Of a stretch of 44,468 bases of DNA, positions 7,518-22,113 are shown piece after piece; position 1 is the first letter of the stretch; each line of letters starts with the position of its first letter. Position numbers and translations under genes: made by a program. Source of the DNA: Actinomycetota bacterium (lineage in GTDB: Bacteria > Actinomycetota > Acidimicrobiia > Acidimicrobiales > Ilumatobacteraceae); contig JAPLAA010000037.1 of the NCBI GenBank assembly GCA_026393475.1, positions 1 through 44,468 of the forward strand, in the 5' to 3' direction. The notes beneath the pieces were generated by a model. That model was not told where the DNA came from and did not search any database. It saw nothing but the letters and a program-made list of their open reading frames with translations.

Positions 7518-8953
7518 CAGCGGGGGCGGCCCGTCGGTCGCGGCTTGTTGCTTCGGGGCGGGCGAGGAGGACGAGGCCGGTCGGCGCTCGGCGTTCGGGG
7601 GGTGTCGGCGGGCGCCGGGCGCGGCGCGCGGGGCGCCGCAGGAGCCGGGGTGACGGCGGCTGCTCCGGCGATCGGTATCGAGAGCGCCCGCGAGCGACGG
7701 GGATGTGAGTACAGCGCCTTGAGATACCCGCCCTCGGCGAAGCCGATCGGGTGGTCGAGCGCGTGCTCGGTGCGACCCTCTTCGTCGAGCTCGTAGCCGG
7801 CGTGGGCGGCGCCGGCGTGCACGGCGCGCAGGAAATCGGGCATCGCCACCCGAGCCGAGCACGACGCCGACACGAGCAGGCCACCGATCTCCACCAGCGG
7901 TGCGGACAGTTCGGCCAGCCGCTCGTACGCCTTCATCGCCTTCGGCACCGACAGGGCGTTGCGGGCGAACGACGGGGGATCGACGATCACGATGTCGAAG
8001 CGGCGCTTCTCGGCGACCAGCTTCTCGAGCGTGGCGAAGGCCTCGCCGATGATGGTCTCGTGGCGGCACGCCGCCACCTCGGGCCGGTCGGCGTTGAGCT
8101 CCATGTTGCGCTGTGCGGCGGCGATGGCCTGCGGGCTCGAATCGACGCTCAGCACCGAACGGGCACCGCCGGCCGCGGCGTGGACCGAGAAGCCACCGTT
8201 GCACGAGAAGAGGTCGAGCACGCGGGCGCCGGCGGCGCGGGCGCCGATCGCGATCCTGTTGTCGCGCTGGTCGAGGAAGTGGCCGGTCTTCTGACCGCGC
8301 ACCACGTCGGCCTCGAAGCGGAGGCCGTGCTCGAGGAACGGCACCGGGGCCACCACGTCGGGGCCCACGAGCGACATGCCCTCGACGAGTCCGTGGAGTT
8401 CGGCCTCGGGGATCGAGCGGGCGAGCCGCAGCACGATCGACGCCGTCGGCACCAGCTCGCGGATGATCGGCACCAGCACGGCGAGGTGGGGGACCCAGGC
8501 GGCCGTGTACAGCTTCAGCACGGCGACGTGGCCGTAGCGGTCGAGCACCAGGCCCGGCAGCCCGTCGTTCTCGCCGTGGATGACGCGGTATCCCGTCGTC
8601 GCCGGTTCGTCGGGGTCGGCCGGGGCGCTGATCGGCAGCCGACGCTCGACCGCGGCGGCGATGGTGGCGCGGAACCAGGCGGCGTCGATCGTGACCGGCT
8701 TGCCGCGATGCAGCACCTTCACCCGGATCGGCGAGGACGGGTCGAACAGGCCCACCGCCACGAACGATCGGTCGTCGTCGAAGACGACGGCGAGGTCGCC
8801 GGAGGCGCCCTCGTGGCTGACGGACGTGATCGACCCCTCGAACAGCCAGGGGTGGCCGCCGCGCAGGCGCCGGACCGCGTCGGCCGTGGTGCGCAGGGCC
8901 ATCCGGCGCTCACCCGGTGTGGGCAGGGACGACAGCACGGTGCGAGGGGCCAT
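7517..8953 (-). CDS. rlmI: RlmI-type 23S rRNA m5C methyltransferase (PUA + SAM domain)
   Basis: This 478-residue class I SAM-dependent methyltransferase resembles RlmI, which methylates a cytosine of 23S rRNA. A PUA-like N-terminal RNA-binding domain (RRLRGGHPWLFEGSI) is followed by the EEHEE linker region and the Rossmann methyltransferase. The SAM motif is VLDLFSCNGGFSVHAA, and the catalytic-loop motif is IVDPPSFAR. The C-terminal Cys of RlmI-like enzymes has a counterpart in SASCSARV. After about residue 415 comes an extra tail of some 60 residues rich in Pro, Arg and Ala, probably disordered and RNA-binding, that is not part of the usual family length of about 400. The ATG at 8953 is followed by motifs at the usual distance. 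It is divergent from the NRPS gene. The exact rRNA site is inferred from family only. Confidence 0.82.
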   Translation of the reverse strand: MAPRTVLSSLPTPGERRMALRTTADAVRRLRGGHPWLFEGSITSVSHEGASGDLAVVFDDDRSFVAVGLFDPSSPIRVKVLHRGKPVTIDAAWFRATIAAAVERRLPISAPADPDEPATTGYRVIHGENDGLPGLVLDRYGHVAVLKLYTAAWVPHLAVLVPIIRELVPTASIVLRLARSIPEAELHGLVEGMSLVGPDVVAPVPFLEHGLRFEADVVRGQKTGHFLDQRDNRIAIGARAAGARVLDLFSCNGGFSVHAAAGGARSVLSVDSSPQAIAAAQRNMELNADRPEVAACRHETIIGEAFATLEKLVAEKRRFDIVIVDPPSFARNALSVPKAMKAYERLAELSAPLVEIGGLLVSASCSARVAMPDFLRAVHAGAAHAGYELDEEGRTEHALDHPIGFAEGGYLKALYSHPRRSRALSIPIAGAAAVTPAPAAPRAPRPAPADTPRTPSADRPRPPRPPRSNKPRPTGRPR

Positions 8954-9216
8954 CCACCCATCGTGCCACGGCGGGTGGCGAACCAGGCACGACCAGGCCA
9001 GGAGCTGGCAGGGACCAGGCCAGGTGGCCCCCGGGCCCTGGCCTGTGGAAAACCGTCAAGGCGTGCGCGGAGAGTGCCGATACCTCTGCGTCACGGATGC
9101 CTCCTGGCGAGGTTGGTCGACGCAGCGTCGTCGGCCAGCATCGAACAGTGGGCGTCCGTAGACTTCACCATTGACCGGATGGGGTCCCCCACCCCTGCAC
9201 AGACGGGCACGACAAG
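8954..9216. promoter_or_regulatory. Divergent intergenic region before the NRPS with direct and inverted repeats
   Basis: This 263-base gap separates the minus-strand RlmI gene from the NRPS. GACCAGGCCAGG occurs twice in direct orientation (8991-9002 and 9013-9024). The second copy forms a 9-bp perfect hairpin with CCTGGCCTG at 9037-9045. A weak -10-like TAGACT is at 9159-9164 without a convincing -35. The ribosome-binding site for the NRPS ATG is poor. Regulation of the cluster probably acts here, but the factor is unknown. Confidence 0.45.
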
Positions 9217-12200
9217 ATGACCCTTCACCCGACGGATCCGAACGCCTCGCTTCGCTGCGTGCTGATCGGCGCGGACAGCCTGCTCATCGAGTGTGGCGAG
9301 CTGCTGCGTTCGCGCGGCCACGAGGTGGTGGCGGTCGTCGCCGGCGCACCCAAGGTGGCCGACTGGGGGCGTCGGATCGGGGTGCCCGTGCACGACGCGA
9401 GCACGAACGAGTGGGTCCAGGCGCTGCGGGGGACAGCGGTCGACCACCTGTTCGCGATCACGCACCTGGCGATCCTCCCGGACGAGGCGCTCACCCTGGC
9501 CTCGCGCGGGTCGATCAACTTCCACGACGGCCCGTTGCCGCAGTACGCCGGTCTCAACGCACCCGCATGGGCGCTGATCAACGGCGAGGACACCTACGGC
9601 ATCTCGTGGCACGAGATCACCAGCGGCATCGACGAGGGCGACCTGCTCAAGCAGCAGTTGTTCGACGTGTCGCCGGCCGAGACCTCGCTGTCGATCAACA
9701 CGCGCAACTTCGAGACCGCGATCGACACCTTCGCCGAGCTCGTCGACGAGCTCGCCGCCGGCACCGTGCAGCGGACGCCGCAGGATCTGTCGTCGCCGCG
9801 CACCACCTACAAGCGCAACGATCGCCCGGCTGCCATGTGCGTCCTCGACTGGCGTCGGCCTGCTGTCGAGCTCGAGCGGCTCGTGCGTGCGCTCGATTTC
9901 GGTCGCTACGGCAACCCGCTCGGATCGCCGACGCTCACGACCGCCGGCGGTGCCGTAGCCGTGAAGCGCGCCGAGGCGCGTGACGACGACGAGCTGTCTG
10001 GCGAACCGGGCGAGGTGCTCGAGGTCGGCGACGAGCTCGTGATCGCCACCTCCGACGGCGTGCTCGCGCTCGGCGCGTTCGAGACGCTCGCGGGCGACGA
10101 GGTGTCGGTGGCCGACGTGGCCGCGCGACTCGGCCTGTCGGCCGGTGATCGTCTGCCCCTGCTCGACGATGCCCGCGCGACCGAGCTCACCGAGGTCGGT
10201 GCCCGCCTCGCGAAGGCCGAGCGTTTCTTCGAGGGTCGCCTCGGCGCGATCGAGCCGGTCGAGTTGCCGTGGGCCGCCACCGCGTCGGCCGACCACGTCG
10301 CTCGTCACGTGTCGTTGCCGGTCACCGTGCCGTCGTCGCTCGCCGATCGTTTCGGTGCCGAGTCCGCTTCTGGTCCTCAAGGGGCCGTCGTCGCCGCGTT
10401 CGCCACCGTGCTCGCTCGCCTGTCGGGCAAGCAGCAGTTCCACCTCGCGCTGTCCACCGCCGCCACTGCGTCGCTCGCCGCGTCGGCTGCGCCGCTCGTG
10501 TCGCCGCAGGTGCCGATGGCCGTCGAGCTCGCGCTCGACGAGGCGGCCGGTTCGGCCGTCGCCGCGATCGCGGCCGAGCTCGCCCGGGTCGAGGCCCGCG
10601 GCTCGTTCCTGTTCGACGTCGTCGGCCGCGAGCCCGAGCTGCGCAAGCGTCGCGAGCTCGCCGCCGGCACGATCGCGCCGATCGCGGTGCGCCTCGGCGG
10701 TGCGGCCTCGCCGGTCGCCCCTGGCACCGTGGTCGAACTCGTGGTCGACTCCTCTGGCGCCGGCACCACGGCGACGCTCCTGGTCGACGAGGCCCTCGTG
10801 GCCCGCAGCGACGCCGATCTGTTCGTCGCCTGCTTCGAGGCCGTGCTCGAGTCGATGGCCACCCAGGCCGACACGCCGCTGTCGCACGTCGACCTGCTCG
10901 GTGCGGGCCTGCGCACCCAGGTGCTCGAGTCGTGGAACCAGACGGTGGTCCCGTTCCCGTCGCACTCGTGCATCCATCGCCTGTTCGAGGAGCAGGTCGA
11001 CCGCACGCCCGACGTCGACGCACTCGTCTTCGAAGATCAGCACATCAGCTACCGCGACCTCGACGCCCGAGCCAACCAGGTGGCAGCGCATCTGCGCGAC
11101 CTCGGCATCGGGCCCGATTCGTTGGTCGGCGTGCACGTCGAGCGCGGCATCGAGCTGATGGTCGCCGTGCTCGGTGTGCAGAAGGCCGGCGGCGCCTACG
11201 TGCCGCTCGACCCCACCTATCCGGCCGACCGTCTCGAGCACATGATCCGCGACAGCGCGTGCGGGGTGATCATCACCCTCGGCAAGCTCGAGCGCATCCT
11301 GCCGCTGCCCGAGGGCAGCACGGCGACGGTGCTGCGCCTCGACACCGACTGGCCGACGATCGCCCAGCGCTCCACCGAGCGGGTGCCTGCCGAGGCCGGC
11401 CCGGCGAACCTGGCGTACTGCATCTACACGTCGGGCAGCACCGGCCTGCCGAAGGGCGTGCTCATCGAGCACCGCAACGCGGTCAACTTCTTCACGGGCA
11501 TGGACGCGGTCGTCGCGCACGACCTGCCGGCCACCTGGTTCGCGGTCACCAGCCTGTCGTTCGACATCTCGGTGCTCGAGCTGCTGTACACGCTCACCCG
11601 CGGCTTCAGCGTCGTCGTCTACCTCGACCACGACAAGCTCGACGACGACATCGACGGAGCCGACGCGTTCGTGCCCGAGCACGGCGGCGTCCCCATGGAC
11701 TTCTCGCTCTTCTACTTCTCGGGCGACGCGGCCGAGGGCCACGGCAAGAGCAAGTACCGCCTGATGCTCGAGGGGGCGAAGTTCGCCGACACGCACGGCT
11801 TCAACGCGGTGTGGACCCCGGAGCGCCACTTCCACGCGTTCGGTGGTCTGTACCCGCACCCGGCCGTTGCCGGCGCGGCGCTCGCTGCGATCACCGAGAA
11901 CGTGCAGATCCGTTCGGGCTCGGTCGTGCTGCCGCTGCACCACCCGATCCGCGTGGCCGAGCAGTGGAGCATGGTCGACAACCTCTCCAACGGACGCGTC
12001 GGTCTGTCGATCGCGTCGGGGTGGTGGCCGCGTGACTTCGTGCTCATGCCGGAGAACTACGCCGAGGCGAAGAAGAACATGTTCCGCGACATCGAGAAGG
12101 TCCGTGCGCTGTGGCGCGGCGAGACCGTCACGTTCACGGGCGTGAACGGCGTCGAGGAGCACATCACCACGCTGCCCCGCCCGGTGCAGGCCGAGCTGCC

Positions 12201-14001
12201 GGTGTGGGTCACCACCGCCGGCAACCCCGACACCTTCATCGAGGCCGGTCGCATCGGCGCCAACGTGCTCACCCACCTGCTGGGCCAGTCGGTCGAGCAG
12301 CTCGCGCCGAAGCTCGACGCCTATCGCAAGGCTCGCGCCGAGGCCGGCTACGACCCCGACACCGGCATCGTGTCGCTGATGCTGCACACCTTCATCGGCA
12401 CCGACGACGACGAGGTGCGCGAGCTCGTGCGCCAGCCGCTGAAGGACTACCTGGGCACGTCGGTGTCGCTGGTGAAGGAGTACGCCTGGGCGTTCCCGGC
12501 GTTCCAGCGCCCCGAGGGCTACGACGTCTCCAACGACGACGACCTGATCGCCAGCCTCAGCCCCGAGGACACCGACGCGGTGCTCGAGTTCGCGTTCCTG
12601 CGTTACTACGAGACGAGCGGTCTGTTCGGCACGCCCGAGAGCTGCCAGCCGATGGTCGACCAACTGAAGGGCATGGGTGTCAACGAGATCGGTTGCCTCA
12701 TCGACTTCGGCGTCCCCACCGACACCGTGCTCGACAGCCTCGTGCATCTCGACGAGGCGAAGAACATCGCCAACGCGCCGGCCCCGTCGCTCGCCACCGT
12801 CGCCCATCCGTCGAGCACGCTCGACCTGTCGCCGGCAGCGCAGCTGCGCCGCCACCAGGTGACGCACCTCCAGTGCACGCCGTCGATGGCGCGCATGTTC
12901 ACCCTCGAGGACGACACCCGCGCGGCCCTGGCCGACGTCGCCCACCTGTACGTGGGTGGCGAGGCGTTCCCGGTGCAGCTGGCGAAGGACCTCGTCAACA
13001 ACTCGCGCACGGGCAACGTCACCAACATGTACGGCCCGACCGAGACCACGATCTGGTCGACGACGTGGAAGCTCGAGGGCTCGCTCGACACGATCCCCAT
13101 CGGCACGCCGATCGCGAACACCCGTATCTACATCCTCGACGCCAACCTGCAGCCGCTGCCGCCGGGCGTGCCGGGCGACCTGTGGATCGGCGGCGACGGC
13201 GTGGTGCGCGGCTACCACCAGCGTCCCGAGCTCACCGCCGAGCGGTTCCTCGCCGACCCGTTCGTGCCCGGCGGTCGCATGTACCGCACCGGCGACCTCG
13301 CCAAGTGGCGTGCCGACGGCTCGGGCATCATCGACTTCCTGGGTCGTATCGACCACCAGGTGAAGATCCGCGGCTATCGCATCGAGCTCGGCGAGATCGA
13401 GGCCCGCCTCGGCCAGCACCCCGACGTGCGCGAATGCGTCGTCGTGGTGCGCGAGGAGACGCCGGGCGACCAGCAGCTGGTGGGCTTCGTGTCTGCCAAG
13501 GACGGCGCTCACCTGCAGCCGTCGGAGCTGAAGGACCACCTGCGGGTCAACCTGCCCGACCCGATGATCCCCGGCCACCTCGTGGTGCTCGACGACCTGC
13601 CGCACACGCCGAACGGCAAGATCGACCGCAACGGCCTGCCGTCGCTCGCGTCGGTGCTCGGCCAGCGCGATGGCAACGTCGTGGTCGCCGACGCCGAGAA
13701 CGACCTCGAGCGCACCGTGCTCGACGTGTGGCGCGAGACCCTCGGCATGCAGGCCATCGGCGTCGACGACAACTTCTTCGACATCGGCGGTCACTCGCTG
13801 CTCGTGGTGCGCATGCACCGCCGCCTCAAGGAAGTGCTCGAGCGGCAGATCCCGCTCACCGAGCTCTACCGCTTCCCGACCATCCGCAGCTTCGCCAACT
13901 CGCTCACGTCCGACAGCTCGTCGGCCGCGATGCAGCAGAGCGCCGACCGTGCATCCCGTCGGCGTGAGCACATGGAGCGCCGGCGCGCCCGCGCCCGATG
14001 A
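9217..14001 (+). CDS. NRPS loading module: formyltransferase - partial C - A(Gly-like, interrupted by luciferase-like monooxygenase) - PCP
   Basis: A 1594-residue initiation module. Residues 1-300 are a methionyl-tRNA-formyltransferase-like domain with the catalytic triad Asn101, His103 (SINFHDGPLP) and Asp139 (GIDEGD) at the canonical 38-residue spacing, so it should formylate the loaded amine from 10-formyl-THF. Residues 360-560 look like only the C-terminal lobe of a condensation domain, with no HHxxxDG. The adenylation domain runs from about 589 to 1475. A3 is YTSGSTGLPKG (~737), A4 FDISVLE (782), A5 NMYGPTE (1270), A7 YRTGDL (1356) and A10 PNGKID (1465). Between A4 and A5 sits a complete luciferase-like monooxygenase. 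The hand-aligned specificity code is D-I-L-Q-Y-G-M-I-W-K, close to the glycine code. The PCP phosphopantetheine serine is Ser1527 (GGHSLL). The PKS follows after 33 bases. Confidence 0.9.
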   Translation: MTLHPTDPNASLRCVLIGADSLLIECGELLRSRGHEVVAVVAGAPKVADWGRRIGVPVHDASTNEWVQALRGTAVDHLFAITHLAILPDEALTLASRGSINFHDGPLPQYAGLNAPAWALINGEDTYGISWHEITSGIDEGDLLKQQLFDVSPAETSLSINTRNFETAIDTFAELVDELAAGTVQRTPQDLSSPRTTYKRNDRPAAMCVLDWRRPAVELERLVRALDFGRYGNPLGSPTLTTAGGAVAVKRAEARDDDELSGEPGEVLEVGDELVIATSDGVLALGAFETLAGDEVSVADVAARLGLSAGDRLPLLDDARATELTEVGARLAKAERFFEGRLGAIEPVELPWAATASADHVARHVSLPVTVPSSLADRFGAESASGPQGAVVAAFATVLARLSGKQQFHLALSTAATASLAASAAPLVSPQVPMAVELALDEAAGSAVAAIAAELARVEARGSFLFDVVGREPELRKRRELAAGTIAPIAVRLGGAASPVAPGTVVELVVDSSGAGTTATLLVDEALVARSDADLFVACFEAVLESMATQADTPLSHVDLLGAGLRTQVLESWNQTVVPFPSHSCIHRLFEEQVDRTPDVDALVFEDQHISYRDLDARANQVAAHLRDLGIGPDSLVGVHVERGIELMVAVLGVQKAGGAYVPLDPTYPADRLEHMIRDSACGVIITLGKLERILPLPEGSTATVLRLDTDWPTIAQRSTERVPAEAGPANLAYCIYTSGSTGLPKGVLIEHRNAVNFFTGMDAVVAHDLPATWFAVTSLSFDISVLELLYTLTRGFSVVVYLDHDKLDDDIDGADAFVPEHGGVPMDFSLFYFSGDAAEGHGKSKYRLMLEGAKFADTHGFNAVWTPERHFHAFGGLYPHPAVAGAALAAITENVQIRSGSVVLPLHHPIRVAEQWSMVDNLSNGRVGLSIASGWWPRDFVLMPENYAEAKKNMFRDIEKVRALWRGETVTFTGVNGVEEHITTLPRPVQAELPVWVTTAGNPDTFIEAGRIGANVLTHLLGQSVEQLAPKLDAYRKARAEAGYDPDTGIVSLMLHTFIGTDDDEVRELVRQPLKDYLGTSVSLVKEYAWAFPAFQRPEGYDVSNDDDLIASLSPEDTDAVLEFAFLRYYETSGLFGTPESCQPMVDQLKGMGVNEIGCLIDFGVPTDTVLDSLVHLDEAKNIANAPAPSLATVAHPSSTLDLSPAAQLRRHQVTHLQCTPSMARMFTLEDDTRAALADVAHLYVGGEAFPVQLAKDLVNNSRTGNVTNMYGPTETTIWSTTWKLEGSLDTIPIGTPIANTRIYILDANLQPLPPGVPGDLWIGGDGVVRGYHQRPELTAERFLADPFVPGGRMYRTGDLAKWRADGSGIIDFLGRIDHQVKIRGYRIELGEIEARLGQHPDVRECVVVVREETPGDQQLVGFVSAKDGAHLQPSELKDHLRVNLPDPMIPGHLVVLDDLPHTPNGKIDRNGLPSLASVLGQRDGNVVVADAENDLERTVLDVWRETLGMQAIGVDDNFFDIGGHSLLVVRMHRRLKEVLERQIPLTELYRFPTIRSFANSLTSDSSSAAMQQSADRASRRREHMERRRARAR
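11698..12776 (+). other. Luciferase-like monooxygenase domain inserted in the adenylation domain
   Basis: Residues about 828-1186 of the NRPS, between A4 and A5, match the FMN-dependent luciferase-like monooxygenases found in natural-product enzymes (MupA/Atu3671 family). Recognisable stretches are FNAVWTPERHFHAFGG, SGSVVLPLHHPIRVAEQWS and GRVGLSIASGWWPRDFVL. About 360 residues is a full-length TIM-barrel, so it is probably active. It needs reduced FMN supplied from elsewhere. The adenylation motifs resume cleanly after it. Confidence 0.88.
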
Positions 14002-14034
14002 CCCGACTCTTCACCACTCGACCGGAGTTCCCAC

Positions 14035-20538
<6,504 letters not shown>

Positions 20539-20550
20539 ACGGCCGTACCG

Positions 20551-21207
20551 GTGTCGAGCCTGCAGGAGGCACGGGTTGCAGCGGACGACATCGCGTCCGC
20601 GCTCGCCCGCCTGCACCCGTCCGTCGCCGACGGCGGCGTGAGCGTCGGGGCGGCCGCCATCGACCCGGCCGACGAGGCCCGCCTGCTGCCACAGGAGGCG
20701 GCGATCGTCGCGTCGGCCGTGGCCAAGCGACGGCGGGAGTTCGCCTCTGGACGCGCGCTGCTGCGACGCCTGCTCGACACCGACGAGGCGGTCACGGTGC
20801 TCGTGTCACGCGCACCGCAGCTGCCCTCGGGCGTGGTGGCGAGCCTCGCCCACGACGACGAGATCGTCGTGGCGGCCGTCAGCCGGGCACCGGCGGTGCG
20901 AGCGATCGGCATCGACCTCGAGCCCGTCGGCGCGGTCGACGGTGAGGTGGCCGACGCCGTCCGCCGACCGGAGGAACGCCACCTCGACCCGACCTGGGTG
21001 TTCGTCGCCAAGGAGGCGATGTACAAGGCGTGGAGCTCGCAGGGTGGGCGGTTCCTGCGCCACGAGGACGTGTCGGTGACCGACACCGGCAGCGGGTCGT
21101 TCGTCGCCACGGTCCTCGCCGACGAACGATCGTTCACCGGGAGTTCAACCGTGGTTGGCGGCAGGGTCGTAGCTCTGGTGGTCGTCATCGGGCACGATGA
21201 GGGGTGA
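20551..21207 (+). CDS. Sfp/EntD-type 4'-phosphopantetheinyl transferase
   Basis: A 218-residue enzyme that transfers phosphopantetheine from CoA to carrier-protein serines, activating the PCP and ACP encoded upstream. The family motifs are present: RRREFASGRALLRRLL (CoA binding), SLAHDD, AIGIDLEPVG (metal-binding Asp and Glu) and FVAKEAMYKAW. The length is typical of the EntD group. It starts with GTG 12 bases after the PKS stop and its stop shares a base with the SurE start, so it is embedded in the same operon. A dedicated transferase within the operon is good evidence that the NRPS/PKS pair is a working unit. Confidence 0.9.
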   Translation: MSSLQEARVAADDIASALARLHPSVADGGVSVGAAAIDPADEARLLPQEAAIVASAVAKRRREFASGRALLRRLLDTDEAVTVLVSRAPQLPSGVVASLAHDDEIVVAAVSRAPAVRAIGIDLEPVGAVDGEVADAVRRPEERHLDPTWVFVAKEAMYKAWSSQGGRFLRHEDVSVTDTGSGSFVATVLADERSFTGSSTVVGGRVVALVVVIGHDEG

Positions 21208-22040
21208 TGAGGATCCTCCTGACCAACGACGACGGCATCGACTCGATCGGTCTCCACGTGCTCGCCCGGGCGATGCGCCCGCACGGCGAGGTGGTGATCA
21301 TCGCTCCCGACCGTGAGTTCTCCGGTGCAGGTGCCGCGCTCGGTGCGCTCCACCTGATGGTGCCCGAGGTGTGCAAGCGCCACGTCGAGGGCATCGACGA
21401 GGCCTGGTCGGTGTCGGGTCCGCCGGCGCTGTGCGTCATGTTCGCCCGCCTCGGTGCGTTCGGCGAGCCGTTCGACCTGATCGTGTCGGGCATCAACCCG
21501 GGCGCGAACGTCGGGCGCTCGGTGTACCACTCGGGCACCGTGGGCGCCTGCCTCAGCGGTCGCAACGGTGGCATCCCCGGCGTCGCGGTCAGCCAGGCCG
21601 TCACCGGCTTCGGCATCGAGGGCCAGGGTTGGGACGAGATGCTGATCGGTCAGAAGTGGGAGACCGCCGCGACGGTGGCGAGCGCGTACGTGGGCGGCAT
21701 GGTGCAGGAGATCGCGGCCGGCCGCCTCGTCGATGCCGCCGTCGTCAACATCAACGTGCCCAACTGCGAGGTCGACGAGCTGAAGGGCTGGTCGCATGCG
21801 CGGGTCGGCATGGAGCCGCCGCGGAAGATGGCGAACGCCGTGCTCGTGCCCAAGGAGGGCCACGAGGACGCGTTCATCGTGAAGATGGCGTGGGGCGATG
21901 CGGTCGAGTTGCCCGGCGACACCGACGGTGGACTCGTCGAGGCGGGCACCGTCGCGGTGAGCTACCTCACCCGCCTCGAGGAGTACGCCCGCACCGACCT
22001 CGGCGCGGCCGAGGCCGGCCTCAGCGCCCTCTTCGCCTGA
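21207..22040 (+). CDS. surE: SurE-like 5'(3')-nucleotidase/polyphosphatase
   Basis: A 277-residue SurE protein, a metal-dependent phosphatase acting on nucleoside monophosphates and short polyphosphates. The start MRILLTNDDGID supplies the Asp-Asp metal pair. SGINPGANVG provides the asparagine motif, and the HSGTVGA loop is intact. The ATG at 21207 is chosen over an in-frame GTG three bases upstream because SurE proteins begin exactly M-R/K-I-L. Its first base is the last base of the PPTase stop. SurE is normally a stand-alone housekeeping gene. Its tight coupling to a biosynthetic operon could be fortuitous, or it could handle a phosphorylated intermediate or protect against a nucleotide-directed product (speculation). 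Confidence 0.9.
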   Translation: MRILLTNDDGIDSIGLHVLARAMRPHGEVVIIAPDREFSGAGAALGALHLMVPEVCKRHVEGIDEAWSVSGPPALCVMFARLGAFGEPFDLIVSGINPGANVGRSVYHSGTVGACLSGRNGGIPGVAVSQAVTGFGIEGQGWDEMLIGQKWETAATVASAYVGGMVQEIAAGRLVDAAVVNINVPNCEVDELKGWSHARVGMEPPRKMANAVLVPKEGHEDAFIVKMAWGDAVELPGDTDGGLVEAGTVAVSYLTRLEEYARTDLGAAEAGLSALFA

Positions 22041-22049
22041 GTCACCCTG

Positions 22050-22066
22050 CCCGCCGGGTGGGCGGG
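22050..22066 (+). terminator. Hairpin terminator after surE
   Basis: CCCGCC (22050-22055) pairs with GGCGGG (22061-22066) around a five-base loop, 10 bases after the surE stop. It probably marks the end of the biosynthetic operon. Confidence 0.5.
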
Positions 22067-22100
22067 TCCTTCGGCCCTGGTCGGGTCGGACGTCGGTGGG

Positions 22101-22106
22101 TACGGT
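22101..22106 (+). promoter_or_regulatory. -10 element of a leaderless promoter (acyl-CoA dehydrogenase)
   Basis: TACGGT lies seven bases before the ATG at 22114, consistent with leaderless transcription. This also argues that the acyl-CoA dehydrogenase is a separate transcript from surE. Confidence 0.55.
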
Positions 22107-22113
22107 CGCCCGC

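Noticed and set aside
9091..13971. A 1626-codon open frame on the minus strand opposite the NRPS
   Set aside because: Its translation is rich in Arg, His, Val, Asp and Gly without domains, typical of the antisense shadow of a very GC-rich gene. The plus strand holds unmistakable NRPS motifs.
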